Shown: positions 33,580 to 45,462, numbered from the stretch's first letter. The stretch: 64,000 nt of DNA from Rhyacophila brunnea (GCA_022495005.1 JAGYXB010000700.1:372001-436000); one strand, 5' to 3'. Notes: generated by a model from the letters alone, not told the origin. Translations and numbers: made by a program.

Positions 33580-34620
33580 TGGCACTGACTTGCTTTTCCC
33601 TCCACCACCCGCCACGTCTCCACACATGTTATGCAGGCGTATACCGTGGCGTAATGAATGATAGGCGCTGTTCAAATTTGTGCCGAAAGTGTCCCAGGAG
33701 CAACTTCCCAAAACCTTGGTTGGAGTGCACTAGAGTGTGCGTGATCCCTACTTCCATATAATGTATTACGGTCAATTCTCTATGAGAAAAGACCATCTCG
33801 CTCGCCGTATAATGCCGCAAACTTTTCAAAAGCTGAGAAATTTTCCCTCGTAGATACCAAGTCGCAATGGCCGACCGGTCCAACTGAGGGTCGGACCGAC
33901 TTGAGAAGCTCTTCCCTTTCAATCGATATATGGGGACACTCCCAGAGGATGTGATCGGCATCCTGCAATTCGCCACATAAGCAAGTTGGAGATTCTATTA
34001 GGCCAAGCTGACAGAGCTTGGAGACAAAACCACCGTGTCCGGTTAAGAACTGAGAAGTCCAATGGTCTGGAGTCAATCTGGTTATCTCCATGCGCCACTT
34101 TATATTAGGAAAAAACAAATGCATTTGTCTGCCCTTGGAAGAAGTGGTCCATCGCCCCTGCCACGCACGCAGCGCCGTTTCATAAGCCAGGTCGCGTACA
34201 ATAACTTTTCGAGCGCACCGGCTCATGGATCCAAGACTTAAAGGCGGCGATATAAGGATATCGCCAACCTCCGCCCCCAGACCTCCGAGCAAGGCGGTTC
34301 GTGGCACCACGGATTTGAATGTGCAGGTCTAACGGAAGCACTCCAGCAAGGACAGGCAACGCGTCGGTAGAAGTCGTCTTATAAGCCTTAGTGAGGGCAA
34401 GTAATGCTGAGCGTTGACCGCTGAGAAGAGTTTTCCGGATGGACAATAACTTACATCTATGATACCACGTGCTGGCGGCATATCCAGCGATACTCATAAA
34501 GATTGCAACGTAAGCTATTTTAAGAGATCTGAACTTAAGACCCCAATTACTTCCAATAAGCCAAGAGACCCGATGGTAAGCTGCTTTGTCATTAGTGTGT
34601 TTTGGTGCCACCGACTTTTA
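33580..34620 (-). mobile_element. R1-like non-LTR retrotransposon, 5'-truncated, longest copy
   Basis: Two overlapping minus-strand frames (34611-34180 and 34310-33780) separated by a frameshift near 34200-34290 read through the RT thumb (GYAASTWYHRCKL, RSALLALTKAYKTTSTDALP, VLAGVLPLDL) into ARKVIVRDLAYETALRAWQG. They continue through LTGHGGF, a C-x-C..H..C knuckle (CLCGELQDADHILWEC) and FEKFAALYGE. The 3' tail ends near GTGGCGGGTGG. The order matches the end of R1-clade ORF2. Confidence 0.8.
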
Positions 34621-34709
34621 AATTTGGTTACATGTAAATTGTACGTAAAACATTTCACCGTGGCACAGTTCGCTGTGAGCTCTTTTATCGGAAAGAGATG
34701 ACCGTAGAC

Positions 34710-35571
34710 CAGTGGTTCCCAAAGTTGACTGGGCCCCGACCCATCTAACAAGAATTTCCAATCTTGGGACCTACCTCTTAGCTGTCTTAGAGAAAAGAGG
34801 GTATAAATATTGGTAATGCTCAGATTCCCTAGTGCTGTCTTATTTGTTCTAATTGAAGTGAAAGTGTTACCAATATGAATGAAAGACTGTTGAAATAAGA
34901 AACACAACTTATATAAAAAAAAAAATATTACTTAAATACCTACACCTGCAAGGTTTTTTTACAAAGTTATTACAACGGGAAGGATGTATTTGTTTCTTAT
35001 TTTTCTTCATTTCAGTTTTAGTATCAACTTCAACTTTAATTACTTTTAATCGCAGTGAGTTTGATATATTCAATTTATTTCGGTATTCAGTTTTAATGTT
35101 AACCATAGCCGAAAATCCGACCTCACATAGATATGAGGTAGTAAAGAGGAGGAAGATTTTCATAGCTTCATCGAACAGGCAAGGATAATTATCAGCAACT
35201 GAGAGCCAGAATTTCGTTAACTGTTTACGATTGAAACTATTTTTCAGTGACGTATCTTCTGATAAATCAATGAGTTCTTCACTTGCTTTTGTTGACATAC
35301 TAGTTGGTAAGTCGTCTTGAAATGGATTACAAATCCAACGCAACGAATCAAGCCATCTGTATTGCATTGGCAATTCAAATTATTATTATTTTATCACAAT
35401 ATTTTACGTAACTTAAGTTTATTTAAATTTTTAAGAATTATAAATAGCTGAATGAAATATCAAATTTATCACTTTCTATTTTTTTAAATTCATGTATACA
35501 GTGGCGAGGGCCCACTCAATATTCGTTCGCGACCCACTGGTGGGTCGCGACCCATAGTTTGGGAAACCATG
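34710..35571 (-). mobile_element. hAT element with transposase C-terminus, duplication CCGTAGAC
   Basis: The ends CAGTGGTTCCCAAAG and TAGTTTGGGAAACCATG are flanked by CCGTAGAC at 34702-34709 and 35572-35579. It is 862 bp; the coding remnant is on the minus strand. Confidence 0.9.
34909..35373 (-). pseudogene. hAT transposase C-terminal remnant (ZBED5/SCAND3-like)
   Basis: The 154-codon frame includes KQLTKFWLSVADNYPCLFDE, AMKIFLLFTTSYLCEVGFSA and TEYRNKLN.SNSLRL. This is the C-terminal dimerisation region found in hAT transposases and their domesticated relatives ZBED5 and SCAND3. The zinc finger and the DDE core are missing, so it cannot act alone. Confidence 0.75.
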
Positions 35572-35894
35572 CCGTAGACTAGACTGTCTCCAATTTTATT
35601 AGATTCAATATGAACATTAATTCAATTTTCATAGCTGATTTGGCAAAATTCATGAATAATTCAAGAATGAAAACCTAACCTAACCTAACAAATAATCCAG
35701 TATATCGGCTACTTTCAAAATTAGTTTGCTGCTTAGTAAAGTGTAAACCGACAAGAACTGTGTTTATTTAGACAAGAATTTTATGTCAGATACGACCCAA
35801 AGAGCTTGGACGGTCTTTAATTTTCGGCCATATATTTCCGATGCAACATTTCACAGTGAAGTGTGATATGGCGAACTGCATACGTAAACTGACA

Positions 35895-36700
35895 TTTATT
35901 AGCCATATAGTTGCCATTTGTAACAAGGCGCTTAAAATGTTGGGCTTCTTCATGCGTACTTCCCGGGTCTTTTCGGATGTTACGGTATTAAAACTTTTAT
36001 TTAATTCTTTAGTTCGAAGCAGACTTGAGAGTGGGTCTATTGTTTGGGCACCGCATCAGTTGAAGTATGGCCTTATGGTGGAGAGGGTTCAGAAGAAATT
36101 CTTGAGACTCCTTTACTTGAGGTTGTATGGATAATATCCGTGGCTTTATCCAACTGACTTTCTCTTAGGCATGCTTACATACTGCAATCTGCAATTTAGA
36201 AGAAATCTTTATTTAGGTACGTATTTTTTTCGATTTATACGAGGTATAAATGAGAACTCTGCCATTCTGGGAAGCGTTGACCTGTGTGTCCCTGATAAAA
36301 ATCTTAGAAATATAGACCATCAGTTGTTTATTCTCCCAAGGTGCAGAACCAGCCTGCCACTGGTAATGCTAATTGGGAGGGCGATAACTATGTTCAACGA
36401 AATTGCTTCGGGTGTCGATATATTCCACCTATGTGAGGATGAGATAAGTGGACGTTGTTTTATAAATTTTTAAAATAGGGTCCGCTTAACTCATCCGGTG
36501 TACTTCCTTGTACATATCTAATTTATATTTTTTGTATTTACACATTTCTACTGTTTATTAACAAACTATCTATCTCTATACTGATCTATCTCTTTTTTAT
36601 GTAATACTGTTTTATATTTATTTTCATTGTCATGTTGTGAACGTCTTAAACTTATAATTTGTAATGTCCACTATATGTTAAAAATAAATAAATTGAAATT
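35895..36700 (+). mobile_element. Jockey-like non-LTR RT C-terminus, one stop codon
   Basis: It reads NKALKMLGFFMRTSRVFSD, KLLFNSLVRSRLESGSIVW, APHQLKYGLMVERVQKK, then LRLYG-stop-YPWLYP where the 14098-14792 copy has Tyr, and continues to FHLCEDE. The tail CATGTTGTGAACGTCTTAAA ends in a (TTGAAA)n run at 36700. It is 5'-truncated within the RT. Confidence 0.8.
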
Positions 36701-36844
36701 GAAATTACGTCTAAATTTACCCCGTACACTACTTACGGCGTCTCGTCACTTCAACCGTAGACACGAGCACTTTCCGGGTATGTTTCCCATACCTAGGACA
36801 CTCCACAACTTTGAGTCTTGATGATAAACACTTGACCTGTGGGT

Positions 36845-37357
36845 CGTGGCCCCCACAAAGGGGGGGCTGACGGGGCTGTAGCCTAGGGGTCCGGGCTCAG
36901 GAGGGGCCTGTTAAGTGAGATATACATACACCACAAATTTTCTTTAATAGTAAAAAAGTCATCTACATGATGTGCGATGCAATTTGATGTGATATGAAGA
37001 TAGTAAAATGATAATTCATGTGTAGAATTTCATTTTATAATTATTTTTAGTGTGTTTCCGACTATAAAAATGGTTATTTATCCAATATGTCGGGGTCACA
37101 TGTTACGTGATGCTGAGTGCCGATAACTCAATAATTCAACCGGATTTATTTGAAAATACAACAATTAATAGTTAAGAATATAGGTACACGAAACACCCTC
37201 AATTTAACCTCAAAGAACTCTGGAGTTTCGCGGAAAACCATTTGGGGAACACTAATGTAAAAAAATCACACTGCCCTTTACCTTAACGACAGGTAGGGGG
37301 GTGGGGGGGCACCAAACATCCTGGTCTGGGGGCCCGCTTCCGGATGTGGGGGCCATG
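36845..37357 (+). mobile_element. hAT-type family F element, duplication CTGTGGGT/CTGTAGGT
   Basis: The ends CGTGGCCCCCACAAAGG and GATGTGGGGGCCATG have flanks matching at 7 of 8. It is 513 bp. The interior has GGGCTGACGGGGCTGTAGCC. Confidence 0.7.
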
Positions 37358-37594
37358 CTGTAGGTATTACTAAGGTCGCCTACGAATTACTGTGAGATAT
37401 CGCATCCACTGATCCACTGGTGGTTATATTAAAATAATATCGATAGGTATATCAAAATAATAGGTACCTACTTACTTAGTCCCTTTATTGCCTACAATAC
37501 GGATACACGAGTTATGTTAACATTCTTTAACGTTGTCAAAAACTCTATGGGATTAACAAAAAAGTCCATCAATGCTTTGTTAATATCTGCATCC

Positions 37595-38692
37595 ATGGCC
37601 CCCACATTCTGAAGCGGGCCCCCATACCAGGATCTTTGTCGGGCCCCCTACCTATCGCTAGGGTTAAAAGCAGTGTGACGCTCTATGGAAACGTTTTCCA
37701 AATGGTGTTCCAGGTAAAATTAAGGGTGGTATTCAGTGTATTTTTAGCGTTTTTGTCATAGAGGTATTAAATAAAAAGAGGGGAAAGAAATCGGCTTTCT
37801 CATACAACTGAATGAAGCAGGCCAACAATAGCCGATAACTTACGAGAAATAGCGACGCGATAAAAAGAATGAAGGGCATCACGGAGGATTTACTTTGGTC
37901 ATTATAATGTACCCATATAATATAATGTTAACGTGGAAATTTTGCCGCAAATTGATTACCAGCCTGTCTCACCATACTTTTTCACCATACTTGACTGTTT
38001 CACCATACTTTCATATAACCTGCCGCCCCATGGTTTTTGTAGTATTCAATAAATCCACTTGAGGTATGAAGTTTTCGAATATCGACACACAATAAGCAAA
38101 ATTTGCATCACACAGTCACATGTTTTAATTTATTTTTTATTTTTAAAAGAAAATAGCGCTGCAGGCGACTTTTTTCCCATTAGAGGAAATTTGCGATGTG
38201 TGTTTATATCACTTATAAGATATACGCTCATTCCGCTCCACGCGGGGGCCCCCAGGCTAGAGCTTTGTCAGCCCCTCCCTTGTGGGGGCGGGTCTAGGAC
38301 GATTTGGCATCAGGACAACTGGACGGCATGGAATTCGAAAACAAATATACGTTAGGTACTTATAGCTACTTAAAAAAAACATTTAATATTATTATTTATA
38401 TTTAAATGCTTATATTATGATTTAATAGTTGGTGAGAATGTAAATACGCAGACGTAAATAATGATTTAATCGTGCATATGTTTAAGTTCCAACGAAAAAA
38501 GAGTTTTTTATTTTATATAAAGCCTTAGGCATGGTAATTCTCAATCCGCAATAAAGAATACTGAAACTACTAAGTAGTAGATATAAACTGATTAAAGTAC
38601 TTCGTCTACGTTCTGTATACGTGTCTACGACAGTGCGGCTTCCAATTGTCTGGAGTCCAGTTGTCCCATTACCTGTGGGGGCTATGACTACA
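37595..38692 (-). mobile_element. Family F copy with nested pieces
   Basis: It runs from CATGGCCCCCACATTCTG to CCTGTGGGGGCTATG with weak flanks TCTGCATC/ACTACATC. It contains family N (37758-38045) and a segment bounded by CTAGGACGATTTGGC and CCAGTTGTCCC motifs (38285-38672). Confidence 0.45.
37758..38045 (+). repeat. Dispersed repeat family N, copy 2
   Basis: It has ATCGGCTTTCTCATACAA, CCAACAATAGCCGATAAC and ACCAGCCTGTCTCACCATAC, as at 3538-3766, with extra sequence at 37855-37900. Confidence 0.5.
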
Positions 38693-38758
38693 TCTACATG
38701 AAATCAAATGAGCAGTGCGTAGTAGGCGATGAGGTTCAATAATAACAACTGACACCTA

Positions 38759-38764
38759 CGTATA

Positions 38765-38801
<37 letters not shown>
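38759..38801. repeat. Microsatellite (TA)n followed by T-run
   Basis: About 11 TA units then about 20 T. Confidence 0.9.
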
Positions 38802-38802
<1 letters not shown>

Positions 38803-38803
38803 G

Positions 38804-39140
38804 ATGCCTTTATGGATACCTCGCATTTACTATCGAGGTTTCTTAAGGACTTTGGCACGCAAACTACTCTACTTGATGCTAGTCAAATGAAAATTGTGCC
38901 GGCTGAGAGAATATGCCTTATTGAAAACTGTTCTTCCGCATTGGGTATTGCTAATTTGAATTCGGCCAGGGCCTATGATACCGCCTTGCAAAAACCCTGG
39001 AAAATTCTTAGTAGCGCAAGGCGGAGGTGATTCTGATGAATATTTTGTCGTATTCATTGGGAACTGAGGACTGCGATTTGTAGTCGAGTTTTTCCCGTGG
39101 TAAAAGAAATGTCGCATTGGACTAATGTTCTAAGTATATA
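38804..39140 (+). other. Unrecognised 72-codon frame
   Basis: Frame 38812-39030 (ending PWKILSSARRR) is more balanced in base use than its flanks and follows a T-run. It could be a retroelement scrap on either strand. No domain was recognised. Confidence 0.2.
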
Positions 39141-39184
39141 CTTATCCTATCTTATATGATTGCAGTCACTGGATCTGAAAGGCA

Positions 39185-39625
39185 TGAATCATCTTTACAT
39201 GTCACCATTTATTATTTTTATTCTTTTTATTACATCAATACAGAAATTAAAAAGGGCATCTCTTCCGGCCTCGTTTGCCATGGTCCCAGGAAGGTCTTGA
39301 ATGTCCGCATCTGCCATCTGTAATAAAAAGTTCAGGTTGTGCCGCTCCTTGCTAAAGATTTGATAATCTAGGAGTAAATGTAAGACGTCCTGGTCGCTTC
39401 CGTCGTCGCATGGACACTTTCCATCAGATGTTATTTTAAACCGGTGCAGGTATGCTCGCATGACTCCGTGACCTGTAAGAATCTGAGTCATCTCAAAACA
39501 CAGTCCCTTATGCACCCTGACGTCTCGTGCTGCTAAAATTGAAGGTAAAAACTTTCGGGTCAACTCCCCTGTCGATGAGTTTATGTATCGTGAGTTCCAT
39601 TCGTTTTTCAACGTATATATATATT
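39185..39625 (-). mobile_element. Non-LTR ORF2 C-terminus of a third type
   Basis: It reads LTRKFLPSILAARDVRVHK, MTQILTGHGVMRAYLHRF, a knuckle C-x-C..D..D-V-L-H-L and a GRDALFNFCIDVIKRI end. This resembles Jockey/R1-type C-termini but differs from the copies at 9199, 33580 and 42290. Confidence 0.65.
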
Positions 39626-39675
39626 ATACCTACCTACTTTTTTTTTTTTTTTTTTTATACCTACCTACTTTTTTG
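39624..39675. repeat. Direct repeat around a T-run
   Basis: TATACCTACCTACTTTTTT occurs on both sides of a T(18) run. It may be a slippage product or a target duplication. Confidence 0.5.
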
Positions 39676-39765
39676 TCAAGATTTTACGGACTCTCGCAGT
39701 GCCCCAGTGCCCGCGGAACTGGTTGGGAATCACTGGGTTAACTGCAGTTATCCGTACCTATACAC

Positions 39766-40592
39766 CAGTGGCGAAGGGTGGAGGTAGGCTGTTAAGATCT
39801 GCCATAAATCGTGCACACTAAACTTTGTCAGTCATACGTATTTGTTTTCATTGAAATAAGACTACAATTATTTACAGATGGTGTTGGTTAGTTTACAAAA
39901 TTCAGCAAAAACCAAGCCATAATATATAATGATGGTCGAAAAATACTCATCTATCTATAATATATCTAAAATTGTGCAATTCAATCATGCATAACTTAGG
40001 ATATTTTATATTTTATGGATATAATACATCTATTATAGTTTGGTTCTGGTAGGGGTTTGAATTTAAAAAAAAATGAACCAACAATATGACATGACATATT
40101 GTAATGTATTCTCCTTTCTTCTTTCGACCATGTCCGTGTTCCTAATAGGATCATATGGGCCTCCACAGAGTAGAGGTTTGTATTGACAGATTTTGTTTTT
40201 TACGAGAAATGGATGTCAGCCAATTGCTCAACCTATTAGGTCCATACCCTGACAGAGACAAATTGAAAAACAATGTGTACTTGCCAGACCCAGGATTCGA
40301 ACCTGGGACCCACGACGTTATAGTCCAACGCTTAGGCCGCGCGGCCACCGTGGGCATACTAAATCCAACGAAAACAAATAAGTATGAATGAAAAAGTGTG
40401 TATAATTTTGTCTTATAGCCCAAAATTATTATGGGTTGGTATAGGCAGGGTTTAATTGATTTTTTAAAACTAATCAATACCATCTGTAAATTGTAGCCTT
40501 AGTTCAATAAAAACAATTACGTATGACAAACAAAATTTTAAGTGCACTATTTATGGCGGATCTTAACAGCCTACCTCCACCCTTCGATACTG
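39766..40592. mobile_element. hAT-like family A element, 8-bp duplication CTATACAC
   Basis: It starts CAGTGGCGAAGGGTGGAGG and ends CCTCCACCCTTCGATACTG, with CTATACAC at 39758-39765 and 40593-40600. It is 827 bp with a SINE at 40122-40354. It defines the ends of the most abundant family in the window. Confidence 0.82.
40122..40354 (-). repeat. tRNA-derived SINE copy in family A element
   Basis: The minus strand has head CCCACGGTGGCCGCGCGGC, CTAAGCGTTGGACTATAACG, B box GGTTCGAATCCTGGG and end GGAACACGGACATGGTCG. Confidence 0.85.
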
Positions 40593-40624
40593 CTATACAC
40601 ACTGTTACAGTGCTACCAAAAGGG

Positions 40625-40745
40625 CACTAATCCACTAACTGGTACAATTCGGCAGAAGCACATGGCAGCGAATGACTGGGGACCGTGTAGAGTGAACGAA
40701 ACTGAGGTATTCATCCAGCAGTAGATAGACACCGGCAAGCGATGG
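40625..40745 (+). mobile_element. RTE-like non-LTR 3' tail fragment
   Basis: It has GCAGAAGCACATGGCAGCG and ending ATTCATCCAGCAGTAGATAG. The same tail occurs at 58085 and, inverted, at 46520. Confidence 0.5.
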
Positions 40746-40780
40746 TAATGGATAGGTACATTGCAACCCAACCAATCTAA

Positions 40781-41689
40781 TAGTCGAACTTGGTTATTAC
40801 GAGGAAGATGGGACCGACTGAATTTGTTCGTTATAAGCGTTACTCGTTATATCAGAGAATATGTATTTTTAAATGAGCGGTGAAATAACACAAGTAGTCG
40901 CAATTCAAACAAAAATACACAATTAGAATTTTCCCCCGAAACAAGCATGGCATTCATAAACTATAAAAGAAGTTGTTTATTGTAATGAACCCTGTTAGGT
41001 ACCTGGTGACTTCACAAACCTTGGATTTTTTACATGCAATTTCAACCATATGCGGGGAAACTTTTTCAATATTGTCGGCGAAAACACCAATTAGGTACTT
41101 AGACACTTCTTAACTAGTGTCCGATCCCGGCGGCATCCTGTCCGGTGGATTTTATTGCTTAGGGTCAGTTACGTCCCAAGACAAAATGCCGCCCCATTTT
41201 TTATACAGTATTTTTTATCACCCGTGCATGTGTCGTTACTGGTCACTATGGACGTCGAAGGGCAATGAAAGTAAACTAGACATCGCGAACTTGAAAAAAA
41301 TACAGTCCTGTTAAACATTTTATGTTACCTAATACACACATACAGTGAGCTGAATTTTTTAATGGAAAGATATTTTCGTTATTACTAAGTTTAGGTGGCT
41401 ATTTCTATATATACGAAATGATTCTCCTCGATTTGCCGCCCTTCGAGTAACTGCCGCCCCCAAGCGACGCTCAATCTGCCTACCCCCACAGGACGTCACT
41501 GCTTAGGGTCGAAATGTCTTTAAACGATCGACACATTAACAGTTTTAAGAAAATTTTTGACAACATTTTACCTCGGTATACCCGATAAGTAGCCCGTTAT
41601 AAAAGTGGAGAAAATCATAAACTTACTAAAATATCAACGAATATAGCGAGATCTCGCTATATCCGTGATCGTGATAACCAATTTCGACG
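40781..41689 (+). mobile_element. pogo/Tigger-like element carrying a hAT insertion
   Basis: The start AGTCGAACTTGGTTATTACG and the end ATCGTGATAACCAATTTCGAC match 26870-27469. Without the inserted 41166-41501 (and duplicated 8 bp) it is about 565 bp. Confidence 0.7.
41166..41501. mobile_element. hAT-type family C element, duplication CTTAGGGT
   Basis: It starts CAGTTACGTCCCAAGAC and ends CACAGGACGTCACTG. CTTAGGGT lies at 41158-41165 and 41502-41509. It is 336 bp. The pogo-like copies at 26870 and 62825 show the uninterrupted GCTTAGGGTCGAAAATG. Confidence 0.9.
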
Positions 41690-41699
41690 TATTTTAAAA

Positions 41700-42140
41700 T
41701 GACCTCGAGCCCTTTCCAGCTGAGCAAAAATGTTATTGTTTTATTTAGACAGTACTATTATCATGGCATCTGCATTATTATTTATCATCCAAGCAAAAGA
41801 ACAAAGGGACAAAAGATTTATTTTAATATTGCGTTATTCATCTATTAATTTCATAAGACATACGGAATACCGCCATGTTTGTACTTGCGCAGAACGCTGC
41901 GCAGATGATTAATATTATAACGCGCGTGCGCAATAAAGACGAACGCGGTGGGAAAATGACGTATTTTTTCCATTCATTCATAATTTTTTCACATTGTTTC
42001 CATTATTTATGAAGTGTCCAAACGATACAATATAATTCGTAAATCTTTAATATTATGTATACAAGTAATGTAGTTTCAAAGGCAAATCAGGGATACATAA
42101 TAATATCCTACATAACTCATTTGCTTATAAAAATAATATT
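41700..42140. other. No recognisable gene
   Basis: It includes a GC-richer CGCGCGTGCGCAATAAAG stretch near 41920 of unknown nature. Confidence 0.35.
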
Positions 42141-42289
42141 ATCAGTAAAACCAAATAATTTGAAGTGCAGAGTGGCGGGTTTAAAGACTTGAAGGCCCGA
42201 GGCACTGACCAATTTTGAAGCCCCCCACGATAAAAAAAATAAAATGGTAAACATAAATTTCAACTACCAACGTACCATCACACCAGTCA

Positions 42290-42860
42290 ATTTGTGACTG
42301 GACTCGATGGGTTCGCTGGCAAGCTCTTTGAGCTTGGAATTGTAACCCGTCCGACATGTCCATGCGGAGGGGAATTCAGGATGCCAACTACATCCTCTGG
42401 GAATGTCTTAGAATGTGCTCCGAACGGGAGGAGATGCTCAGGTTGGTCCAACCAGCTGTTGGGGTCATCGGGCCGTCAGACTTGGTTGCTACTAAGGCCA
42501 ATTATCTTGCCTTTTAAAAAAATTGCGGCGTCTTACTGCGGTAGTGAAGATCTCTTCACATAATTTTTGCTGTCCGTATGATTAGCTTCATTATTTTTGT
42601 TATATATATATACACTAGAATCATTTTTATTTTTATAATTTCCTTGTGCTCTTCTCTTCTTGGCACTTTAGAAAGTAACTTCTTTAAACTCAGTCAGAGT
42701 TCACTTTGAGCGTAGCAACCTTAGTCCTGAGTATCTTCTCCTAGGGTATTCCCGGCCTAAAACTGATCTAGATGCTTCACATCGCCAATGTAGGGCCACG
42801 TGATACGCTCGATTAAGACCGAGTGTGGTGCGTGGCGGGTTTTGGTTTGGAGGGATTTAC
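42290..42860 (+). mobile_element. R1-like non-LTR C-terminus and 3' tail
   Basis: It reads TGLDGFAGKLFELGIVTRPT with CPCGGE, a frameshifted knuckle and KKIAASYCGSEDLF. The tail GATTAAGACCGAGTGTGGTG..GTGGCGGGTTT also occurs at 58850-59040. Confidence 0.75.
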
Positions 42861-43006
42861 TTCAATATACCAACGTAGGTACCTACCTACCTAATAAAAA
42901 ATATCAATGTAGGTATCTCTATCACATCTTGTAACTAAAAATAATTAAGTACATATTATTGAAAACGACAATGATGACACAATTTAATAATACCTAGTAA
43001 TTCTAA

Positions 43007-43124
43007 TGGATTTAAGTTTCGTACTATTCCGTAAACGCAGCGCCTGAAGATGCCGAAAGGCGAAACCTAGGTCGCAAAAAACGACTCAAATGGAATAGGA
43101 CAAAACTTAAATCCATTAGAATTT
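43007..43124. repeat. Short inverted-repeat element (TTCTAATGGATTTAAGTTT ends)
   Basis: Arms of about 31 bp: TTCTAATGGATTTAAGTTT..ACTATTCC and its mirror ending ..AAATCCATTAGAA. About 118 bp. A related copy near 58040-58260 is split by a non-LTR tail. Confidence 0.65.
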
Positions 43125-43169
43125 AAATTGAAATTCCATCAAGTACCTTTGGTCGATAATATTAATATT

Positions 43170-44835
43170 ATACCTAGTAATGGTTAGTATACCTACAGGT
43201 AAGTTTCAATACTTATGTTATTGGGGGTTTCGATGTTGATTTCATGGATAATGCTATGCTTATTTTAATATAAGTAGTCAATTTGTGAGAAATAAGAAAT
43301 AACAGTTTAAGATTTTGGTACATTTTTATGACTGGTTTGAACCGTTTCGTGGTCCCTTTTAAATTTTCTGATTAATCGATTGCGTCATGTGATACAAGTG
43401 TTTCTAAAAAAATCTTCCAAAATCAAAATCGAGAACATTTTTTCAACTCTTTCTTCCAAAAAAATCTCCAATTTAATCGTCGTTTGCGCTCAATGTCGAG
43501 AGTATTTTTTAGCGTTCTGTTATATGCACAATTAAATCATCATTTACGTGTTCATATTTAAATGTTCACCAAGTATTAAATAATAATATAATAATTGTAA
43601 TAATATAATAATCGATTGTGTGGCGCCCAGTTGTCCGGCGCCAAATCGTCCTAGACCAAAGAAATGCTGCGTCTCGCGCAATATTGTATTGAGAAGACAA
43701 CGCATTGAATAATGTGCATATAGTAGGTAGTCAATTTGTGATTTGCGGTGATCGTGGGTTGATCAAATAAATTATGATGGTACGTGGGCGTTACAGAGCA
43801 GACGCTGGTTTATTTTCATTTTACTACATTGTATGAGCTTTAAATTGATAAAAAAAACAACTATTTATTACATAGGTAGGTACCACTGAGCTAAAAATTA
43901 ATATTTTATTCTCTATATAAATTTTAAATCACAAAATAAATCATTAATACAGAAAACAAACTTAGGTATTAGGTTGGTATAATAAGAAAGATATGATGAT
44001 AACATCCTTTTCTTTTCTTGGTATTATTATCAATGTTATCATATCTACCTACTCTTTTATCAGTATGTTACCTACCTATCTTATTACTTATTATTACAAT
44101 AATTCATTGAATTTGAATCCACTTAATGTGAATTGATTGCATTACGAAAATACCTAAATAGGTATAAATAAATAAAGCATAGATAATTATAGGTAGCCGA
44201 TAATTTTCTTTAAATAAATGATTAATGTCTATGCAAATTAAATTGGAACACAAATTAATATTTGAAATAGGTACAATTTTCCCGCATTTTGATTGATTGA
44301 AAAATGTGTCGATTCGATTAGTTTTATCGCAGTCTATTTTGTGTTTTTTTACGAAATAAAAAGAAAATATTGCATTGCCTGTAATGTAAACATTTTTGTA
44401 TACAGTATCGGAAAGTTCCTAAGCAAGAAATATCCGAAAATAAATGTTTAAGTGTATAATAAAAACCATTTCCTCCCGATGTGCTCACATATATAGACCA
44501 ACACATAGGAGAGCATCCGTTTTAGTAGGAAGTGATTACCAACCATTGTATATGATATGTAATCTATTGATTTTATTATTCATATCCGCTTTAGACTAAA
44601 CACGTTAAACTGACACAGAGAAAGAATTAGAAATGATCAAGAAAAGAATTGGTCGTTAGCCATTCGTTAAATCCGTATGTCAATAGTGGGAAAGGAAAGG
44701 AAATATAATAAGTAATTAAGAGTAGGTAATAAATACTTAAATTTATAATACAAAAATCGATTGCCTACCGTAACTCAATTTAGAAAGCGCTTATGAGCAG
44801 GTATTAATAAGGCCAATAGTTAAAAATTGTCGCAA
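43170..44835. other. No recognisable gene
   Basis: AT-rich. A CCAGTTGTCC..ATCGTCCTAGAC motif (43629-43660) recurs near 38285 and 38655 as a minor repeat. Confidence 0.35.
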
Positions 44836-44844
44836 TTAAGCATG

Positions 44845-44918
44845 GCATTTGTAGCTTAGTGGTAATGCACAGGGCGCGAAACCCAAGAGACGTAGGTTCG
44901 ATCATGCCGGGTGTCTTA
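44845..44918 (+). repeat. tRNA-like sequence (probable SINE head or tRNA pseudogene)
   Basis: It has A-box-like TAGCTTAGTGGTAATGCA and B-box-like AGGTTCGATCATGCC at tRNA spacing. The acceptor and T-stem pairing look poor, so it is unlikely to be a working tRNA gene. Confidence 0.4.
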
Positions 44919-45039
44919 CTTTTTTCGAAAAAGATTTTTTTTATTGGCTTTATTTTCTCATAAGTGTTTTCAAAATTATGTATGTTAATATTATACACTG
45001 TGGTTATAAAGATAATATTAATTAATGAAAAATAGCTAG

Positions 45040-45090
45040 ATCCACGGTATCGGAGTTGGTAGAGCGCTGGGGGTTCGATACCGCAGTTGG
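45040..45090 (+). repeat. Second tRNA-like scrap
   Basis: GGAGTTGGTAGAGCGCTGG joins directly to GGGTTCGATACCGC, as if a tRNA had lost its anticodon arm. Confidence 0.35.
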
Positions 45091-45462
45091 TGAAAGACTA
45101 AAAGATAATATATTATGTTCTTTCAATGTGTGCTTGATTCAAAGAAAAGATCTATTGGGTTTCGCGAATGGCTATGAATATGAAAAATCTGTTAATATAC
45201 AAACAAATTTTGTGAAATTTCACTGTTTAGCTCATTAGCAGGAACACTAAATTATTTTTTTAACTAAACTTGACTCGGTCAACCATAATCCGTAAACAAT
45301 TAATTAATTTTATTATAATTATGGCTAATAAAAATCTTTAATAAAACATTTAGACAACATAAGATTTGGATAGATTTAGAAAAAAAATAACAATACACAT
45401 ACCGTTCGTTCTGAGAACACAGACAACGATACTGATTACCACGCGGACTATAGCGTATAGAC

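Larger units (their letters stand above)
34625..35895 (+). repeat. Family G copy split by a hAT element
   Basis: The left part ends ..GGAAAGAGATGACCGTAGAC. The right part resumes CCGTAGACTAGACTGTCTC and continues through CCTAACCTAACC to GTGATATGGCGAACTGC. The interruption is 34710-35571. Confidence 0.7.

Noticed and set aside
40626..40724. Small gene on plus strand
   Set aside because: It is the tail of an RTE-like element shared with 46520 and 58085.
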